A stretch of DNA of 64,000 nt from assembly GCF_006443685.1 (NCBI RefSeq), contig NZ_VFYP01000004.1, positions 62,001 through 126,000 on the forward strand. Direction: 5' to 3'. Numbering within the stretch: position 1 is the first letter of the stretch; the number at the start of each line of letters is the position of its first letter. The translations under genes and the position numbers were made by a program. Shown one piece after another: positions 1 through 8,927 of this stretch. The stretch comes from Rhizobium glycinendophyticum. Its GTDB lineage: Bacteria > Pseudomonadota > Alphaproteobacteria > Rhizobiales > Rhizobiaceae. The notes under the pieces are model-generated. The model worked only from the letters and a program-made list of their open reading frames with translations. It did no database searches and had not been told where the DNA came from.

Positions 1-1
1 C

Positions 2-586
2 AACGATCTGGTGACGACGCTGATCGTCATCCCGATGATGCTCTCGCCCGCCGTCGTCGGCAATTTCTGGACCTTCCTCTATCAGCCGCAGATCGGCCTG
101 GTGAACTATGCCGTCGAATTCCTGACCGGCATTCCCGCCGACAGCTTCTCGATGCTCGGCCCGGGCGGCTGGGCACGCTGGGCGATCGTCATCGTCGACA
201 CCTGGATGTGGACGCCCTTCGTCATGCTAATCTGCCTGGCCGGCCTGCGCTCCATTCCCGACTACATCTATGAGGCAGCGGAAGTCGACCGCGCATCGAA
301 GTGGCGGCAGTTCTGGACGATCACGCTCCCGATGGCGCTGCCGTTCCTGATGCTCGCGGTCCTTTTTCGCGGCATCGAGAACTTCCGCATGTTCGACCTC
401 GTGGTCCTTCTGACCGGCGGCGGGCCGGGGGACGAAACGCTGCTCGCCTCGATCGACCTCAAGCGTGAGGCCTTTGAAAAATGGCGCACCGGCTATTCCA
501 GTGCCTACGCGATCGTCCTCTTCGTCACGGTCTTCGGTCTCGCCTCCATCTATGTGAAGGCCCTGAACAAGGTGAAAGAACGATGA
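2..586 (+). CDS. Carbohydrate ABC transporter permease (MalF type), 5' end outside window
   Basis: This is an inner-membrane permease of a binding-protein-dependent sugar or polyol importer. The reading frame is open from base 2, so the start lies upstream and 194 C-terminal residues are visible. The EAA loop that docks on the ATPase is clear (EAAEVDRASKWRQFW), and several hydrophobic segments flank it, including IVLFVTVFGLASIYV near the C-terminus. The stop overlaps the next permease in an ATGA junction, so the two are translationally coupled. The substrate cannot be read from the sequence; the downstream dihydroxyacetone-kinase-family gene hints at a polyol or ketose. The binding protein is presumably upstream of the window. 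Confidence 0.9.
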   Translation, partial: NDLVTTLIVIPMMLSPAVVGNFWTFLYQPQIGLVNYAVEFLTGIPADSFSMLGPGGWARWAIVIVDTWMWTPFVMLICLAGLRSIPDYIYEAAEVDRASKWRQFWTITLPMALPFLMLAVLFRGIENFRMFDLVVLLTGGGPGDETLLASIDLKREAFEKWRTGYSSAYAIVLFVTVFGLASIYVKALNKVKER

Positions 587-1527
587 GCGCCCATTCCGTC
601 ACCGAACCGTCGACCGCCTCCAAGTGGTTGGCCGGCATCCTCGTCGGACTTTACGCGGTGATCACGCTGATCCCGCTGCTGTGGATCATTTCGACGAGCT
701 TCAAATCCGGCCCGGACTCGATCAGCTATCCGCCGAAGGTCGTCTTTCAGCCGACACTCGAAGGCTATGTCAACCTCTTCACGACGCAGTCGCGCCCCTC
801 GGCGGCAGACCTCGCCAAGCTGCCGCCACCGACCACCTGGTATGACAAGATCACCCGCGAAAGAGGCATGATCATCTCGGGTCCGTCGCGCTTTGGGCAA
901 CGCTTCCTGAACTCGGTCATCATAGGCTTCGGCTCGACATTCTTGTCGATCTTCCTCGGAACGCTCGCCGCATATGCTTTCAGCCGCTTCAGGGTGCCGC
1001 TCAAGGACGACCTCCTGTTCTTCATCCTCTCGACCCGCATGATGCCGCCGATCGCGGTTGCCATCCCGATCTACCTGATGTTCCGCCAGCTCGGTCTCTC
1101 GGACACCCATCTCGGCATGATCCTGCTTTATACGGCGGTCAACCTGTCGCTGTCGGTCTGGCTGCTCAAGGGCTTCATCGACGAAATCCCGCGCGAATAT
1201 GAGGAGGCGGCACTCATCGACGGCTACACCCGCTTCCAGGCGTTCTACAAAGTGGTGCTGCCGCAGGCGGCAACGGGCATCGCCTCGACCGCGATCTTCT
1301 GCCTGATCTTTGCCTGGAACGAATATGCCTTCGCGGTCCTGCTGACGAGCGGCAATGCCCAGACGGCGCCGCCCTTCATCCCGACCATCCTGTCTGTCGG
1401 CGGCGGCATCGACTGGCCGGCCGTGGCGGCGGCTGCGACCCTGTTCCTCTTGCCCGTCGTCATCTTCACCGTGCTGTTGCGCAAGCATCTGCTGCGCGGC
1501 ATCACCTTCGGAGCCGTGCGCAAATGA
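583..1527 (+). CDS. Carbohydrate ABC transporter permease (MalG type)
   Basis: This is the second membrane subunit of the importer that begins at the window edge, 314 residues. I chose the ATG at 583 because it overlaps the preceding stop (ATGA) and is followed by a short cytoplasmic stretch and a first membrane helix (ILVGLYAVITLIPLLWII). The EAA loop reads EEAALIDGYTRFQAF. A polar insert of about 60 residues follows helix 1, as in other MalG-type permeases. The gene ends in an ATGA overlap with a small membrane protein gene. The family assignment is firm; the substrate is inferred only from the neighbours. Confidence 0.92.
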   Translation: MSAHSVTEPSTASKWLAGILVGLYAVITLIPLLWIISTSFKSGPDSISYPPKVVFQPTLEGYVNLFTTQSRPSAADLAKLPPPTTWYDKITRERGMIISGPSRFGQRFLNSVIIGFGSTFLSIFLGTLAAYAFSRFRVPLKDDLLFFILSTRMMPPIAVAIPIYLMFRQLGLSDTHLGMILLYTAVNLSLSVWLLKGFIDEIPREYEEAALIDGYTRFQAFYKVVLPQAATGIASTAIFCLIFAWNEYAFAVLLTSGNAQTAPPFIPTILSVGGGIDWPAVAAAATLFLLPVVIFTVLLRKHLLRGITFGAVRK

Positions 1528-1712
1528 TGAACTTTCTTGCCCGCCTCAGCCGGTTCCGCCGGTCCGAATGGGAGCTGCTCGCTTCGGCGTTCATTGCACT
1601 TGGTGTTGTCATGCTGATGCAGCCATTGTCGCTGACGCTCTTTACCCTCTCCTTTCCGGTGACGCTGATCGGAACCGTCATGTTCATCGTCGTCAGTCAT
1701 TTTCCGGAGTAA
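1524..1712 (+). CDS. Small two-helix membrane protein of the ABC operon
   Basis: This is a 62-residue protein of unknown function wedged between the permease and ATPase genes. Its start overlaps the permease stop (ATGA), and its stop lies three bases before the ATPase start, so it is an integral part of the operon. After a basic amphipathic N-terminus (FLARLSRFRRSEW) there are two hydrophobic segments, at about residues 17-33 and 38-58. Rhizobial glycerol transporter operons also carry a small membrane protein (glpU), but this one does not look like the DUF2160-type protein I know from there. It could be an accessory or stabilising subunit of the permease pair. I do not recognise the family. 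Confidence 0.7.
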   Translation: MMNFLARLSRFRRSEWELLASAFIALGVVMLMQPLSLTLFTLSFPVTLIGTVMFIVVSHFPE

Positions 1713-1715
1713 GTG

Positions 1716-2813
1716 ATGGCTCAGATTCGCGTTCAAAACCTGCGCAAGGACTTCGGAGCCTTCAATGCGGTGAAGTCCTCCACCTTCACCGTCGAGGACG
1801 GTGAGTTCTTCATGCTGCTTGGGCCCTCCGGCTGCGGCAAGACGACGACGCTGCGCATGATGGCAGGCCTCGAACTGCCGACAAGTGGCGAGATCTATAT
1901 CGGCGGCGAAGAGGTGGGCATGAAGCGCGCAAGCGAGCGCGACATTGCCTTCGTCTTCCAGATGTTTGCGCTCTATCCGCACATGAACGTGCGAAAGAAC
2001 ATCTCCTATCCGCTGGTCAGCCAGGGCTTCTCCCGCTCCGACGTCGAGCGTCGCGTGGCGGAGGTTGCCCGCATCCTGCAGATCGAGTCCATTCTCGACA
2101 AACCGGTCGGCGGTCTCTCAGGCGGCGACCGCCAGCGTGTCGCCCTTGGCCGTGCGATCGTACGCGAGCCCAAGGCCTTCTTCATGGACGAGCCGCTCGG
2201 CGCGCTCGATGCGGAGTTCCGTGAGCACATGGCAGAGGAGTTGCGCGCGCTGCATGACCGCATGGGCGCGACCACCGTCTACGTCACCCACGACCAGCTG
2301 GAAGCCATGCAGATGGGCGACAAGATCGTCGTCATGAACCATGGCGTCATTGAGCAGTTCGGAAAACCGCAGCAGATCTACGACTGGCCGGCGACCAAGT
2401 TCGTGGCAAAGTTCATCGGCTCGCCGCCCATGTCCTTCCTGGAATTCGACGGCGCCATCGACGAGGGGGGCAATGTGGTGACGATCGGCGGAACCCGCAT
2501 CGAAGTTCCGATGTCCCGCGAAGGCCGCAAGGGGGCGTTGACCCTAGGTGTCAGGCCGGAACATGTCCGCCTCTCGGATGCTGCAGGTCTTCGCGGACGG
2601 GTGGCCGCCGTGGAATATCTCGGGACCACGCAGATCGTCACGATCGAAACCGCCCACGGAGAGATCAAGGCGCGGACGGCATCGAGCCATGCCATACGGG
2701 CGGATGCCGCAGTCGGGCTTGAATTCGATCGCCGCTCCCTCACCCTGTTCGACGCGAAGAGCGGGCGGGCCCTCGTGTCCGAAGCCAATGAAGGAGTCCT
2801 CACCCGTGGCTGA
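1716..2813 (+). CDS. ABC transporter ATPase 1 (UgpC/MalK type)
   Basis: This is a 365-residue nucleotide-binding subunit of the importer. Walker A is GPSGCGKTT, Walker B ends in AFFMDEPLGALD, and the switch histidine lies in VYVTHDQLEAMQ. The signature is LSGGDRQRV, with Asp in place of the usual Gln. The C-terminal third is the regulatory OB-fold (TOBE-like) domain of the MalK group. The start is the ATG at 1716, preceded by a CCGGAG ribosome site. A second, different ATPase follows directly, so the transporter probably uses an ATPase heterodimer, as in rhizobial glycerol (GlpS/GlpT) systems. Confidence 0.92.
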   Translation: MAQIRVQNLRKDFGAFNAVKSSTFTVEDGEFFMLLGPSGCGKTTTLRMMAGLELPTSGEIYIGGEEVGMKRASERDIAFVFQMFALYPHMNVRKNISYPLVSQGFSRSDVERRVAEVARILQIESILDKPVGGLSGGDRQRVALGRAIVREPKAFFMDEPLGALDAEFREHMAEELRALHDRMGATTVYVTHDQLEAMQMGDKIVVMNHGVIEQFGKPQQIYDWPATKFVAKFIGSPPMSFLEFDGAIDEGGNVVTIGGTRIEVPMSREGRKGALTLGVRPEHVRLSDAAGLRGRVAAVEYLGTTQIVTIETAHGEIKARTASSHAIRADAAVGLEFDRRSLTLFDAKSGRALVSEANEGVLTRG

Positions 2814-3801
2814 AGTCGTCATCTCCAGCATAGGCAAATCGTTTGGCGCAGCCCATGCGCTCGACGACGTGACGATGACCGTCCCAGACGGCTCCTTCGT
2901 CGTGCTCCTCGGCCCGACCGGCGCCGGAAAAACTACGCTGTTGCGCCTGGTTTCCGGCCTCGAAACACAGGACAGCGGCGACATCCGGATTGGTGGTCAG
3001 TCGATGACCGGGCTGACACCCGCACAGCGCAATGTCGCGATGGTCTTTCAGCAATATTCCCTCTACCCGCATATGACGGTGCGGCAGAATCTCGAATTTC
3101 CGCTGCAATCACCATTGCTCCGCACGCCGCAGGCGGTGATCGATCAGAAGGTGAAAGCCATTGCCGATGTCCTGCAGATCGCTCACAAGCTCGACAACAG
3201 GGCAACTGCCCTTTCGGGTGGCGAGATGCAGCGCGTGTCGATCGGCCGGGCGCTGGTCCGCAATCCGCAGATCTATCTCATGGATGAGCCTCTGAGCTCG
3301 CTCGACGCGAAACTTCGTGCTGATCTTCGCGTTGAACTGAAGAACATCCAGGCCCGGTCCGCGGCCACTTTCCTCTATGTGACCCATGACCAGATCGAGG
3401 CGATGACCATGGCGACCCATGTCGGCGTGCTCAAGGAAGGGCGCCTGGTGCAGTTCGGATCCCCGCGCGAGATCTACGAAGCCCCGGTCAGCATCTATGC
3501 CGCGACCCGTCTCGGCCAGCCGCGCATCAACGTCCTGCCCGCACATCTCTTCCCCGGAACACCCGCCAGAGCCCATTCAATCGGGCTTCGGCCCGAGCAC
3601 ATTCGCCAGGGAGAAGGCCAGGAAGCGAAGGTAATCCGGGTCGAGCATCTTGGTGATCAGACGCGCCTTCATCTGATCGTCGGGGACCACCCGATCATCA
3701 CCGTCACCGATGCCCATACCGCCCTCAAGGGCGGCGACACCATCAAAATCCAGCCGCACGAGCCGCTTTATTTCGACGCGGCCGGACAGCGTCTCGTCTA
3801 A
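2806..3801 (+). CDS. ABC transporter ATPase 2 (UgpC/MalK type)
   Basis: This is the second nucleotide-binding subunit, 331 residues. Walker A is GPTGAGKTT, the signature LSGGEMQRVSIGRAL, Walker B IYLMDEPLSSLD and the switch region FLYVTHDQIEAMT. I chose the GTG at 2806: an AAGGAG ribosome site lies at 2791-2796 with suitable spacing, and the codon overlaps the stop of ATPase 1 by eight bases. An in-frame ATG at 2788 lies upstream of that site and is less likely. The C-terminal OB-fold domain is shorter than in ATPase 1. The gene is followed after 11 bases by the kinase gene. Confidence 0.9.
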   Translation: MAEVVISSIGKSFGAAHALDDVTMTVPDGSFVVLLGPTGAGKTTLLRLVSGLETQDSGDIRIGGQSMTGLTPAQRNVAMVFQQYSLYPHMTVRQNLEFPLQSPLLRTPQAVIDQKVKAIADVLQIAHKLDNRATALSGGEMQRVSIGRALVRNPQIYLMDEPLSSLDAKLRADLRVELKNIQARSAATFLYVTHDQIEAMTMATHVGVLKEGRLVQFGSPREIYEAPVSIYAATRLGQPRINVLPAHLFPGTPARAHSIGLRPEHIRQGEGQEAKVIRVEHLGDQTRLHLIVGDHPIITVTDAHTALKGGDTIKIQPHEPLYFDAAGQRLV

Positions 3802-3812
3802 GGGAGGGTCTC

Positions 3813-5465
3813 ATGTCTCAATTCCTCAACAGCAGGGAAAATGCCGTCACCGAAGCGATCGACGGCGTGCTCATGGCCTCGGCAGGAGCCTTGAGCCGTC
3901 TCGACGGCTATCCCCATATCCGCGTTGTGGTGCGATCCGACTGGGACAAATCGAAGGTGGCGATCGTCTCGGGCGGCGGATCGGGCCATGAGCCGGCCCA
4001 TGCCGGCTTCGTCGGACGCGGCATGCTGACGGCTGCCGTCTGTGGCGATGTCTTCGCCTCGCCGAGCGTCGATGCGATCCTCGCCGCCATCCTTGCGGTG
4101 ACCGGCCCGCTGGGCTGCCTGCTAATCGTCAAGAATTACACGGGCGACCGCCTGAACTTTGGCCTCGCGGCCGAGCGTGCCCGTGCCTTCGGGCTCAATG
4201 TCGGCATGGTGATCGTCGACGACGACATCGCCCTTCCCGATCTGCCGCAGTCGCGCGGCGTCGCAGGCACGCTTTTCGTGCACAAGATCGCCGGTGCGAT
4301 GGCGGAAAACGGCGCAAGCCTCGATGCCGTCATCGACACCGCCCGGCGGGTCATCGCCAATACCCGCTCGATCGGCATCTCGCTCGACACCTGCACCGTG
4401 CCGGGCTCCCCGAAGGAAGCCCGCATCCCGCCCGGCCGCGCCGAACTCGGTCTTGGCATTCATGGCGAAGCCGGTGTCGAGCAGATCGACTATGACGGCG
4501 TCCGGGGCGCCGTGGCCGCCATGACGGAAAAACTTGCCGCTGGCATGGAGGATAAGCCGCATGTCGTTCTCTTGAACAACTTGGGCGGCACTTCCGTCCT
4601 GGAAATGGCCGTCGTCGTCAACGAACTGGTGCAGTCCCCGATCGGCGCGCGCATCGCCCATATCGTCGGACCGGCACCGATGATGACCTCGCTCGACATG
4701 CACGGCTTTTCGATTTCGGTCATGCCGGCGGAAAAGGCCGATCTCGACCTGCTGGCCAAGCCCGTCGGGCTCGCAGCCTGGCCGGGCGTCTCGGCCATCC
4801 GACCGGTCAACATCATCGCTCTGCCCGATGGCCTGACCCCGATTGCGCCGCTCGCCTCCGAGCATTTGCCGACCCGCCAATTCCTCACCGAATGCTGCAA
4901 GCTCCTGATCGAGGCTGAAAAGGACCTGAACGCGCTCGACGCCAAATCCGGCGACGGCGACACCGGCTCGACCTTGGCAAGTGCCGCACGCGCCCTGATC
5001 GAAGCCCTTGACCGCCTGCCTTTGGCCGATCACACACAACTCCTGCGCGCCATGGGGCAGGAGCTTAGTCAGACCATGGGCGGTTCGTCAGGTGTCTTGC
5101 TCGCCATCTTCTTTGCTGCGGCGGGCGATGGAGCCTCAAGCGGGCTCGGAATGCGCGATGCACTGAACGCTGGCCTTACCCGCATGCAGGAAATCGGCGG
5201 CGCAAAACTCGGCGACCGCACGATGATCGATGCACTCTCGCCTGCACTTGACGCCTACGACAAGGGTTTCGCGGCAGCGGCAAGCGCTGCCCGCGCCGGC
5301 GCTGACCTCACCGCTACCTACGTCAAGGCTCGAGCCGGGCGGGCAGCATATATCAATGCCCAACAGCTTGAAGGACACGTCGATCCAGGTGCAGAGGCAG
5401 TCGCGCGTCTCTTCGAGTTCCTCGCGCGCCGCCATGGCGGATCGCAGGGAAAAGCCGCAGAGTGA
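3813..5465 (+). CDS. Dihydroxyacetone-kinase-family protein (DhaK-DhaL fusion)
   Basis: This is an ATP-dependent ketose kinase of the Dak family, 550 residues, in which the substrate domain and the ATP domain are fused. The DhaK part has the glycine motif GGGSGHEP (residues about 54-61) and the substrate-binding histidine in GIHGEAG (His217), which in characterised enzymes forms a hemiaminal with the ketose. The DhaL part has the magnesium/ATP motif GDGDTGST (about 381-388). A strong ribosome site (AAGGGAGG) precedes the ATG. Family members phosphorylate dihydroxyacetone, and some act on erythrulose. Being last in a polyol-type transporter operon, it likely phosphorylates the oxidised form of the imported polyol. 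The exact substrate is unknown. Confidence 0.88.
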   Translation: MSQFLNSRENAVTEAIDGVLMASAGALSRLDGYPHIRVVVRSDWDKSKVAIVSGGGSGHEPAHAGFVGRGMLTAAVCGDVFASPSVDAILAAILAVTGPLGCLLIVKNYTGDRLNFGLAAERARAFGLNVGMVIVDDDIALPDLPQSRGVAGTLFVHKIAGAMAENGASLDAVIDTARRVIANTRSIGISLDTCTVPGSPKEARIPPGRAELGLGIHGEAGVEQIDYDGVRGAVAAMTEKLAAGMEDKPHVVLLNNLGGTSVLEMAVVVNELVQSPIGARIAHIVGPAPMMTSLDMHGFSISVMPAEKADLDLLAKPVGLAAWPGVSAIRPVNIIALPDGLTPIAPLASEHLPTRQFLTECCKLLIEAEKDLNALDAKSGDGDTGSTLASAARALIEALDRLPLADHTQLLRAMGQELSQTMGGSSGVLLAIFFAAAGDGASSGLGMRDALNAGLTRMQEIGGAKLGDRTMIDALSPALDAYDKGFAAAASAARAGADLTATYVKARAGRAAYINAQQLEGHVDPGAEAVARLFEFLARRHGGSQGKAAE

Positions 5466-5987
5466 TGCAGTGCGACACGGCACAACCTGAAACCGGAAAC
5501 GATTGAAGGGCTCGCTGATTGCTCGCGCCGCCTGCTCGAGGGTGGAGCTGACGCCCCCGGTAGCGCTTCTGCGATCGCCTACGAGGCGGCGATGCTTCTT
5601 TACGACGACGTATTTGGCTCGCATCCGGTCGTCAGCCAAGAGTTCCGTGCGATGCAACATGTGATCGACCACATCAATTCCAATCTGCAGCAGCCGCTGC
5701 CGGTCGAAAAGCTGGCGGAGGTATCAGGCCTCAGCCGTGCCCATTTCTCCCGCGTCTTTGCTGCCAGCGAAGGCATGCCACCGGCAGAGTTCGTCCTGCA
5801 AAAGCGCTTGCAAAGGGCGACCAAACTCTTAACCAGAGAGGTTCAGATGTCCGTCAAGGAAGTGTCGATCCTGTCCGGTTTCGAAGATCCCAATTACTTC
5901 GCCAAGGTGTTCAGGCGCCATTTCGGTGCAAGCCCCACGGAGTTCCGCACGACCGGAATGTATTCGAGTGTCGCGGCGAAGAGCTGA
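5466..5987 (+). pseudogene. N-terminally truncated AraC-family regulator
   Basis: The frame directly behind the kinase stop codon stays open and reads as an AraC-type linker (HNLKPETIEGLADCSRRLL) followed by a complete double helix-turn-helix domain with the family patterns VEKLAEVSGLSRAHFSRVF and GFEDPNYFAKVFRRHFGASP. The N-terminal ligand-binding domain of about 130 residues is missing. The first ATG in frame is at 5592 and would give 131 residues starting inside the linker. The upstream kinase is complete, so the missing half was lost by deletion rather than hidden in another frame. A DNA-binding fragment could still be made from 5592, but no clear ribosome site supports it. The intact form presumably regulated the polyol operon. 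Confidence 0.72.
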
Positions 5988-6022
5988 CCGCCGGGCTTTA
6001 CGTTCCGAACGCGCCGTCGGCC

Positions 6023-7107
6023 TCAGTTCCCCGCAGTCTGCAGATCATGTGCCCGCATCGCATGCGTCCGGATGGTTCCCAGCACGCTTTCCGCATGGGC
6101 CTTGAGCGCGCCGGCCTCGCCGTCTTTCGCATAGGCCTCGATCAACGCGATCGCATTTTCATGAGCCGTGATCTGGGTCGAGAAATAGGCCTGGTCGAAG
6201 TCGGCCTCGGCTGCGCCCTTCAGCGCATCCAGCTGCTGACGGTGCTCGTCGCTCATTTTGGGTGTAAGGGCGACATTGTCGGCCTTTGCCGCTTCGATAA
6301 GGCCGGCTGAGGCCTTTTCATGATCGCGCAGCATCTGATTGGCGAAATCGATCGCCTTCGGGTCCTTGCCGCGCTCGATCACGAGACGGGCAATCATCGG
6401 CCGCTGCCCATTGGACAGACGGGCGGCAAAATTTGCGAGCACCCCGGTATAGGGATTGGAAAGCGCCTGACCCGCGCCGAAGACATTGAAGAGCCTCAGG
6501 GCCACCGCCTCGACGCCGTAGGCTTCGGCAAAGATCAGGCACTGGCGTTCCTGCGAATATTTTGTGAGAGCATAGATCGAGGAGAGGTCGACCGGCTTTT
6601 CTTCATCCGTCGGCACGGGCACGAGCGGCTGGCCATCGGCAGATTTCAGGTCCCATTGACCGGCCTTCACATGCTCGGCGCGGCGACGGACGAGACCGAG
6701 GCTTTGCCCATCGGCAGCCTCATACCGACCCTCGCCATAGACGCTCATCGAGGAGGCAACGACGAGTTTCTTGATCGGCTTCCCGATCATCGCCTCAAGC
6801 AGGACAGCCGTGCCCAGATCATTGGCGCCGACATAGCGGGCGATTTCGTACATCGACTGGCCGACACCGACTTCGGCAGCCAGATGCACCACGCCATCTA
6901 CGCCGTCGAGCGCTTCTTCTATGACCTCCCGGTCACGCACATCGCCGCGCAGAACCTCGACTTCATCTGGTAACACCGCTTCCGTATCGCCATGCACCTG
7001 CTCGAGAGCGCGTCGAGAACACGCACGTCATAGCCATTTTCGAGAAGTTCTTCCGTCACGTGACGGCCGATGAAACCGCGGCCGCCAGTCACTAAAATTC
7101 TTGTCAT
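6023..7107 (-). pseudogene. Frameshifted NAD-dependent epimerase fused to a DUF4142 C-terminus
   Basis: The gene starts at 7107 with an SDR Rossmann motif (ILVTGGRGFIGRHVTEELL). It shifts frame at about 7008-7013, then continues as a sugar-nucleotide epimerase with HLAAEVGVGQSM, SSMSVYGEG and the catalytic YxxxK (YALTKYSQE). At about 6393, just after SNGQRPMI, the epimerase sequence stops and the frame continues as the C-terminal part of a ferritin-like DUF4142 protein (ERGKDPKAIDFANQMLRDHE onward). Typical epimerases of this kind go on for over 100 residues and contain an RDFVHVxDVA-type motif, absent here. Two lesions, a frameshift and a deletion fusion, make this a relic. A single-base sequencing error could explain the frameshift but not the fusion. 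Confidence 0.8.
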
Positions 7108-7212
7108 GGTAACCCTCTGAAACACGGAAAACAGGTGTGGTATCAGAGGGCCGAACCGGAGCAGGGAACGAAGGTTCCTGCTGCTGCTGCATCTTTTTCA
7201 TCAATGTCATCA

Positions 7213-7231
7213 TCAATGACTTCATCATTGA
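7213..7231. promoter_or_regulatory. Inverted repeat TCAATGA-N5-TCATTGA
   Basis: This perfect 7-base inverted repeat with a 5-base spacer lies in the 190-base divergent region between the epimerase relic and the DUF1003 gene. It is embedded in an AT-rich stretch with further copies of the core TCATCAATG. It could be an operator or part of a promoter. No regulator is adjacent, so the role is open. Confidence 0.35.
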
Positions 7232-7297
7232 CTTAATGCCGGGGGGGAACCGGACACCTTGGTGCGTGTTGGGCGGCTGTTCACCCAAGGGATTTTT

Positions 7298-7840
7298 ATG
7301 ACACGCGAGGGACGCAGTGCGACACACGACGGCCCCAGCGAGGTCTCGAGCGTCATTGACCAGAACATGGAAGCGCTAATCCAACGTCAGCGCGAAAACG
7401 AGAAAGACCGGTCATTTCAGGAAAAAGTCGCCGGTGGGATCACCCGTTTTGCCGGCAGCATGGTCTTCGTCTACCTTCATCTCGCCTTTTTCGGGACTTG
7501 GATCACCGTCAATCTTGGACTGGTTCCGATCATGTCGCCTTTCGACCCCACATTGGTGATCCTGGCAATGGTCGCTTCCGTCGAGGCAATCTTCATTTCA
7601 ACCTTCGTCCTGATCAGCCAGAACCGGATGGCGGCAGAAAGCGAGAAACGCGCAGAGCTTGCCCTGCAGATCTCGCTGCTGAACGAGCATGAAACGACGC
7701 GCATCATCACCATGCTTTCGGCCATCGCCGAAAAGCTCAATGTCGGTACAGAGGTCCATCCGGAGGAACTTGCGGAACTGAAGCAGGATGTGTCGCCCGA
7801 AGTTGTGCTTGCGGAGATCGAGCGGCGAAAGCCGGATTAG
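7298..7840 (+). CDS. DUF1003 family membrane protein
   Basis: This is a 180-residue protein with the architecture of the DUF1003 family. A charged N-terminus (QRENEKDRSFQEKVAGGITRF) is followed by two membrane helices, SMVFVYLHLAFFGTWITVNL and LVILAMVASVEAIFISTFVL, and then a long charged C-terminal coiled region starting SQNRMAAESEKRAEL. The ATG at 7298 is preceded by an AAGGGA ribosome site. The cellular role of the family is not established. It stands alone here: the upstream gene is divergent and the next gene starts 100 bases downstream with its own ribosome site. Confidence 0.85.
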   Translation: MTREGRSATHDGPSEVSSVIDQNMEALIQRQRENEKDRSFQEKVAGGITRFAGSMVFVYLHLAFFGTWITVNLGLVPIMSPFDPTLVILAMVASVEAIFISTFVLISQNRMAAESEKRAELALQISLLNEHETTRIITMLSAIAEKLNVGTEVHPEELAELKQDVSPEVVLAEIERRKPD

Positions 7841-7940
7841 GTTGAGAGCTTCTTCTTCATCTTCTTTGACTCCCAAGGGAACAGACCCGGAGATCGGCGG
7901 TTCGAGCCCTCGATCCCGGCCGATGTTCTGGAGGACAAAC

Positions 7941-8927
7941 ATGGACACGACGAACCACCGCCGCAGCGAGGAACTCGTTTCGGCAGGTCCCGCCGCCGGC
8001 GAACTTGCCATAGAGCGCAGCACATTGCGTGCACCTGATGCAAACGAGGTGCGCGTGCGGCTGGAAGGCTGCGGCGTCTGCGCATCCAACCTCACGCCCT
8101 GGTCCGGCCCCGACTGGATGACGTTCCCCACGGAACCCGGTGGTCTCGGCCACGAAGGCTGGGGGCGCGTCGATGCCGTTGGAAGCGACGTCGATTCATT
8201 CAACGTGGGCGACCGCGTCGCGATGCTCAGCTACCACGCCTATGCCAGCCACGATTTTGCGCCCGCCGATATGGTGGTGGCACTGCCGAAGGCTCTCGAC
8301 GGTCAGCCGTTTCCGGGAGAACCCCTCGGCTGTGCGATGAACATCTTTCGCCGCTCGGAGATCAAGGCAGGTCAGACAGTGGCGATTGTCGGCATCGGCT
8401 TTCTCGGCGCCCTTCTAACCCAGCTCGCCACCAAAGCCGGCGCCCGCGTCATCGCCATTTCCCGGCGACCGGATTCGCTTGAAATCGCAAAAGCGATGGG
8501 GGCGGAAGTCACCATTGCGATGGACGACCACTGGCGGATCATCGAGGAGGTGCGAGGCCTGACCAAGGATAAGTTCTGCGACTGCGTGATCGAGGCGGTG
8601 GGCAAACAATGGCCGCTCGACCTCGCCGGCGAACTGACCAAGGAGCGCGGGCGGCTGGTCATTGCAGGCTATCACCAGGATGGCCCACGCCAGGTCAATA
8701 TGCAGATGTGGAACTGGCGCGGGCTCGACGTCATCAATGCCCATGAGCGCGATCCTGCTGTCTACATTGACGGCATTCGGGAAGCGGTTGCCGCAGTGAC
8801 CGATGGACGGCTCGACCCGACACCGCTCTATACGCACCGGTATCCGCTGGAGAAACTCGACGAAGCTCTGAACGACACCCGTGACAGGCCCGATCACTTC
8901 CACAAAGCCCTGGTGGTCTACCCATGA
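7941..8927 (+). CDS. Zinc-type MDR alcohol/polyol dehydrogenase without structural zinc lobe
   Basis: This is a medium-chain dehydrogenase/reductase of 328 residues. Catalytic zinc ligands are visible in GCGVCASN and GLGHEGWG, and the NAD(P)-binding Rossmann motif is VGIGFLGALLTQLA. The cysteine cluster that binds the structural zinc in classical alcohol dehydrogenases is absent, and the protein is correspondingly short. The start at 7941 has a GGAGG site six bases upstream; an ATG at 7923 would place that site inside the gene. It overlaps the next gene in ATGA and so is co-translated with a Gfo/Idh/MocA oxidoreductase. The pair probably oxidises a sugar or polyol in two steps; the substrate is unknown. 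Confidence 0.83.
   Translation: MDTTNHRRSEELVSAGPAAGELAIERSTLRAPDANEVRVRLEGCGVCASNLTPWSGPDWMTFPTEPGGLGHEGWGRVDAVGSDVDSFNVGDRVAMLSYHAYASHDFAPADMVVALPKALDGQPFPGEPLGCAMNIFRRSEIKAGQTVAIVGIGFLGALLTQLATKAGARVIAISRRPDSLEIAKAMGAEVTIAMDDHWRIIEEVRGLTKDKFCDCVIEAVGKQWPLDLAGELTKERGRLVIAGYHQDGPRQVNMQMWNWRGLDVINAHERDPAVYIDGIREAVAAVTDGRLDPTPLYTHRYPLEKLDEALNDTRDRPDHFHKALVVYP

Noticed and set aside
1..3801. Naming the first transporter as the glycerol glp system
   Set aside because: The two-ATPase layout is similar, but the small membrane protein differs from the known one, no glpD is visible, and a Dak-type kinase is coupled to it.
7860..7925. Stretch with a tRNA-like T-loop (GGTTCGAGCCC)
   Set aside because: The flanking arms do not pair as a T-stem or acceptor stem, and no D-arm or proper anticodon stem lies upstream. 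At most it is a degenerate remnant.
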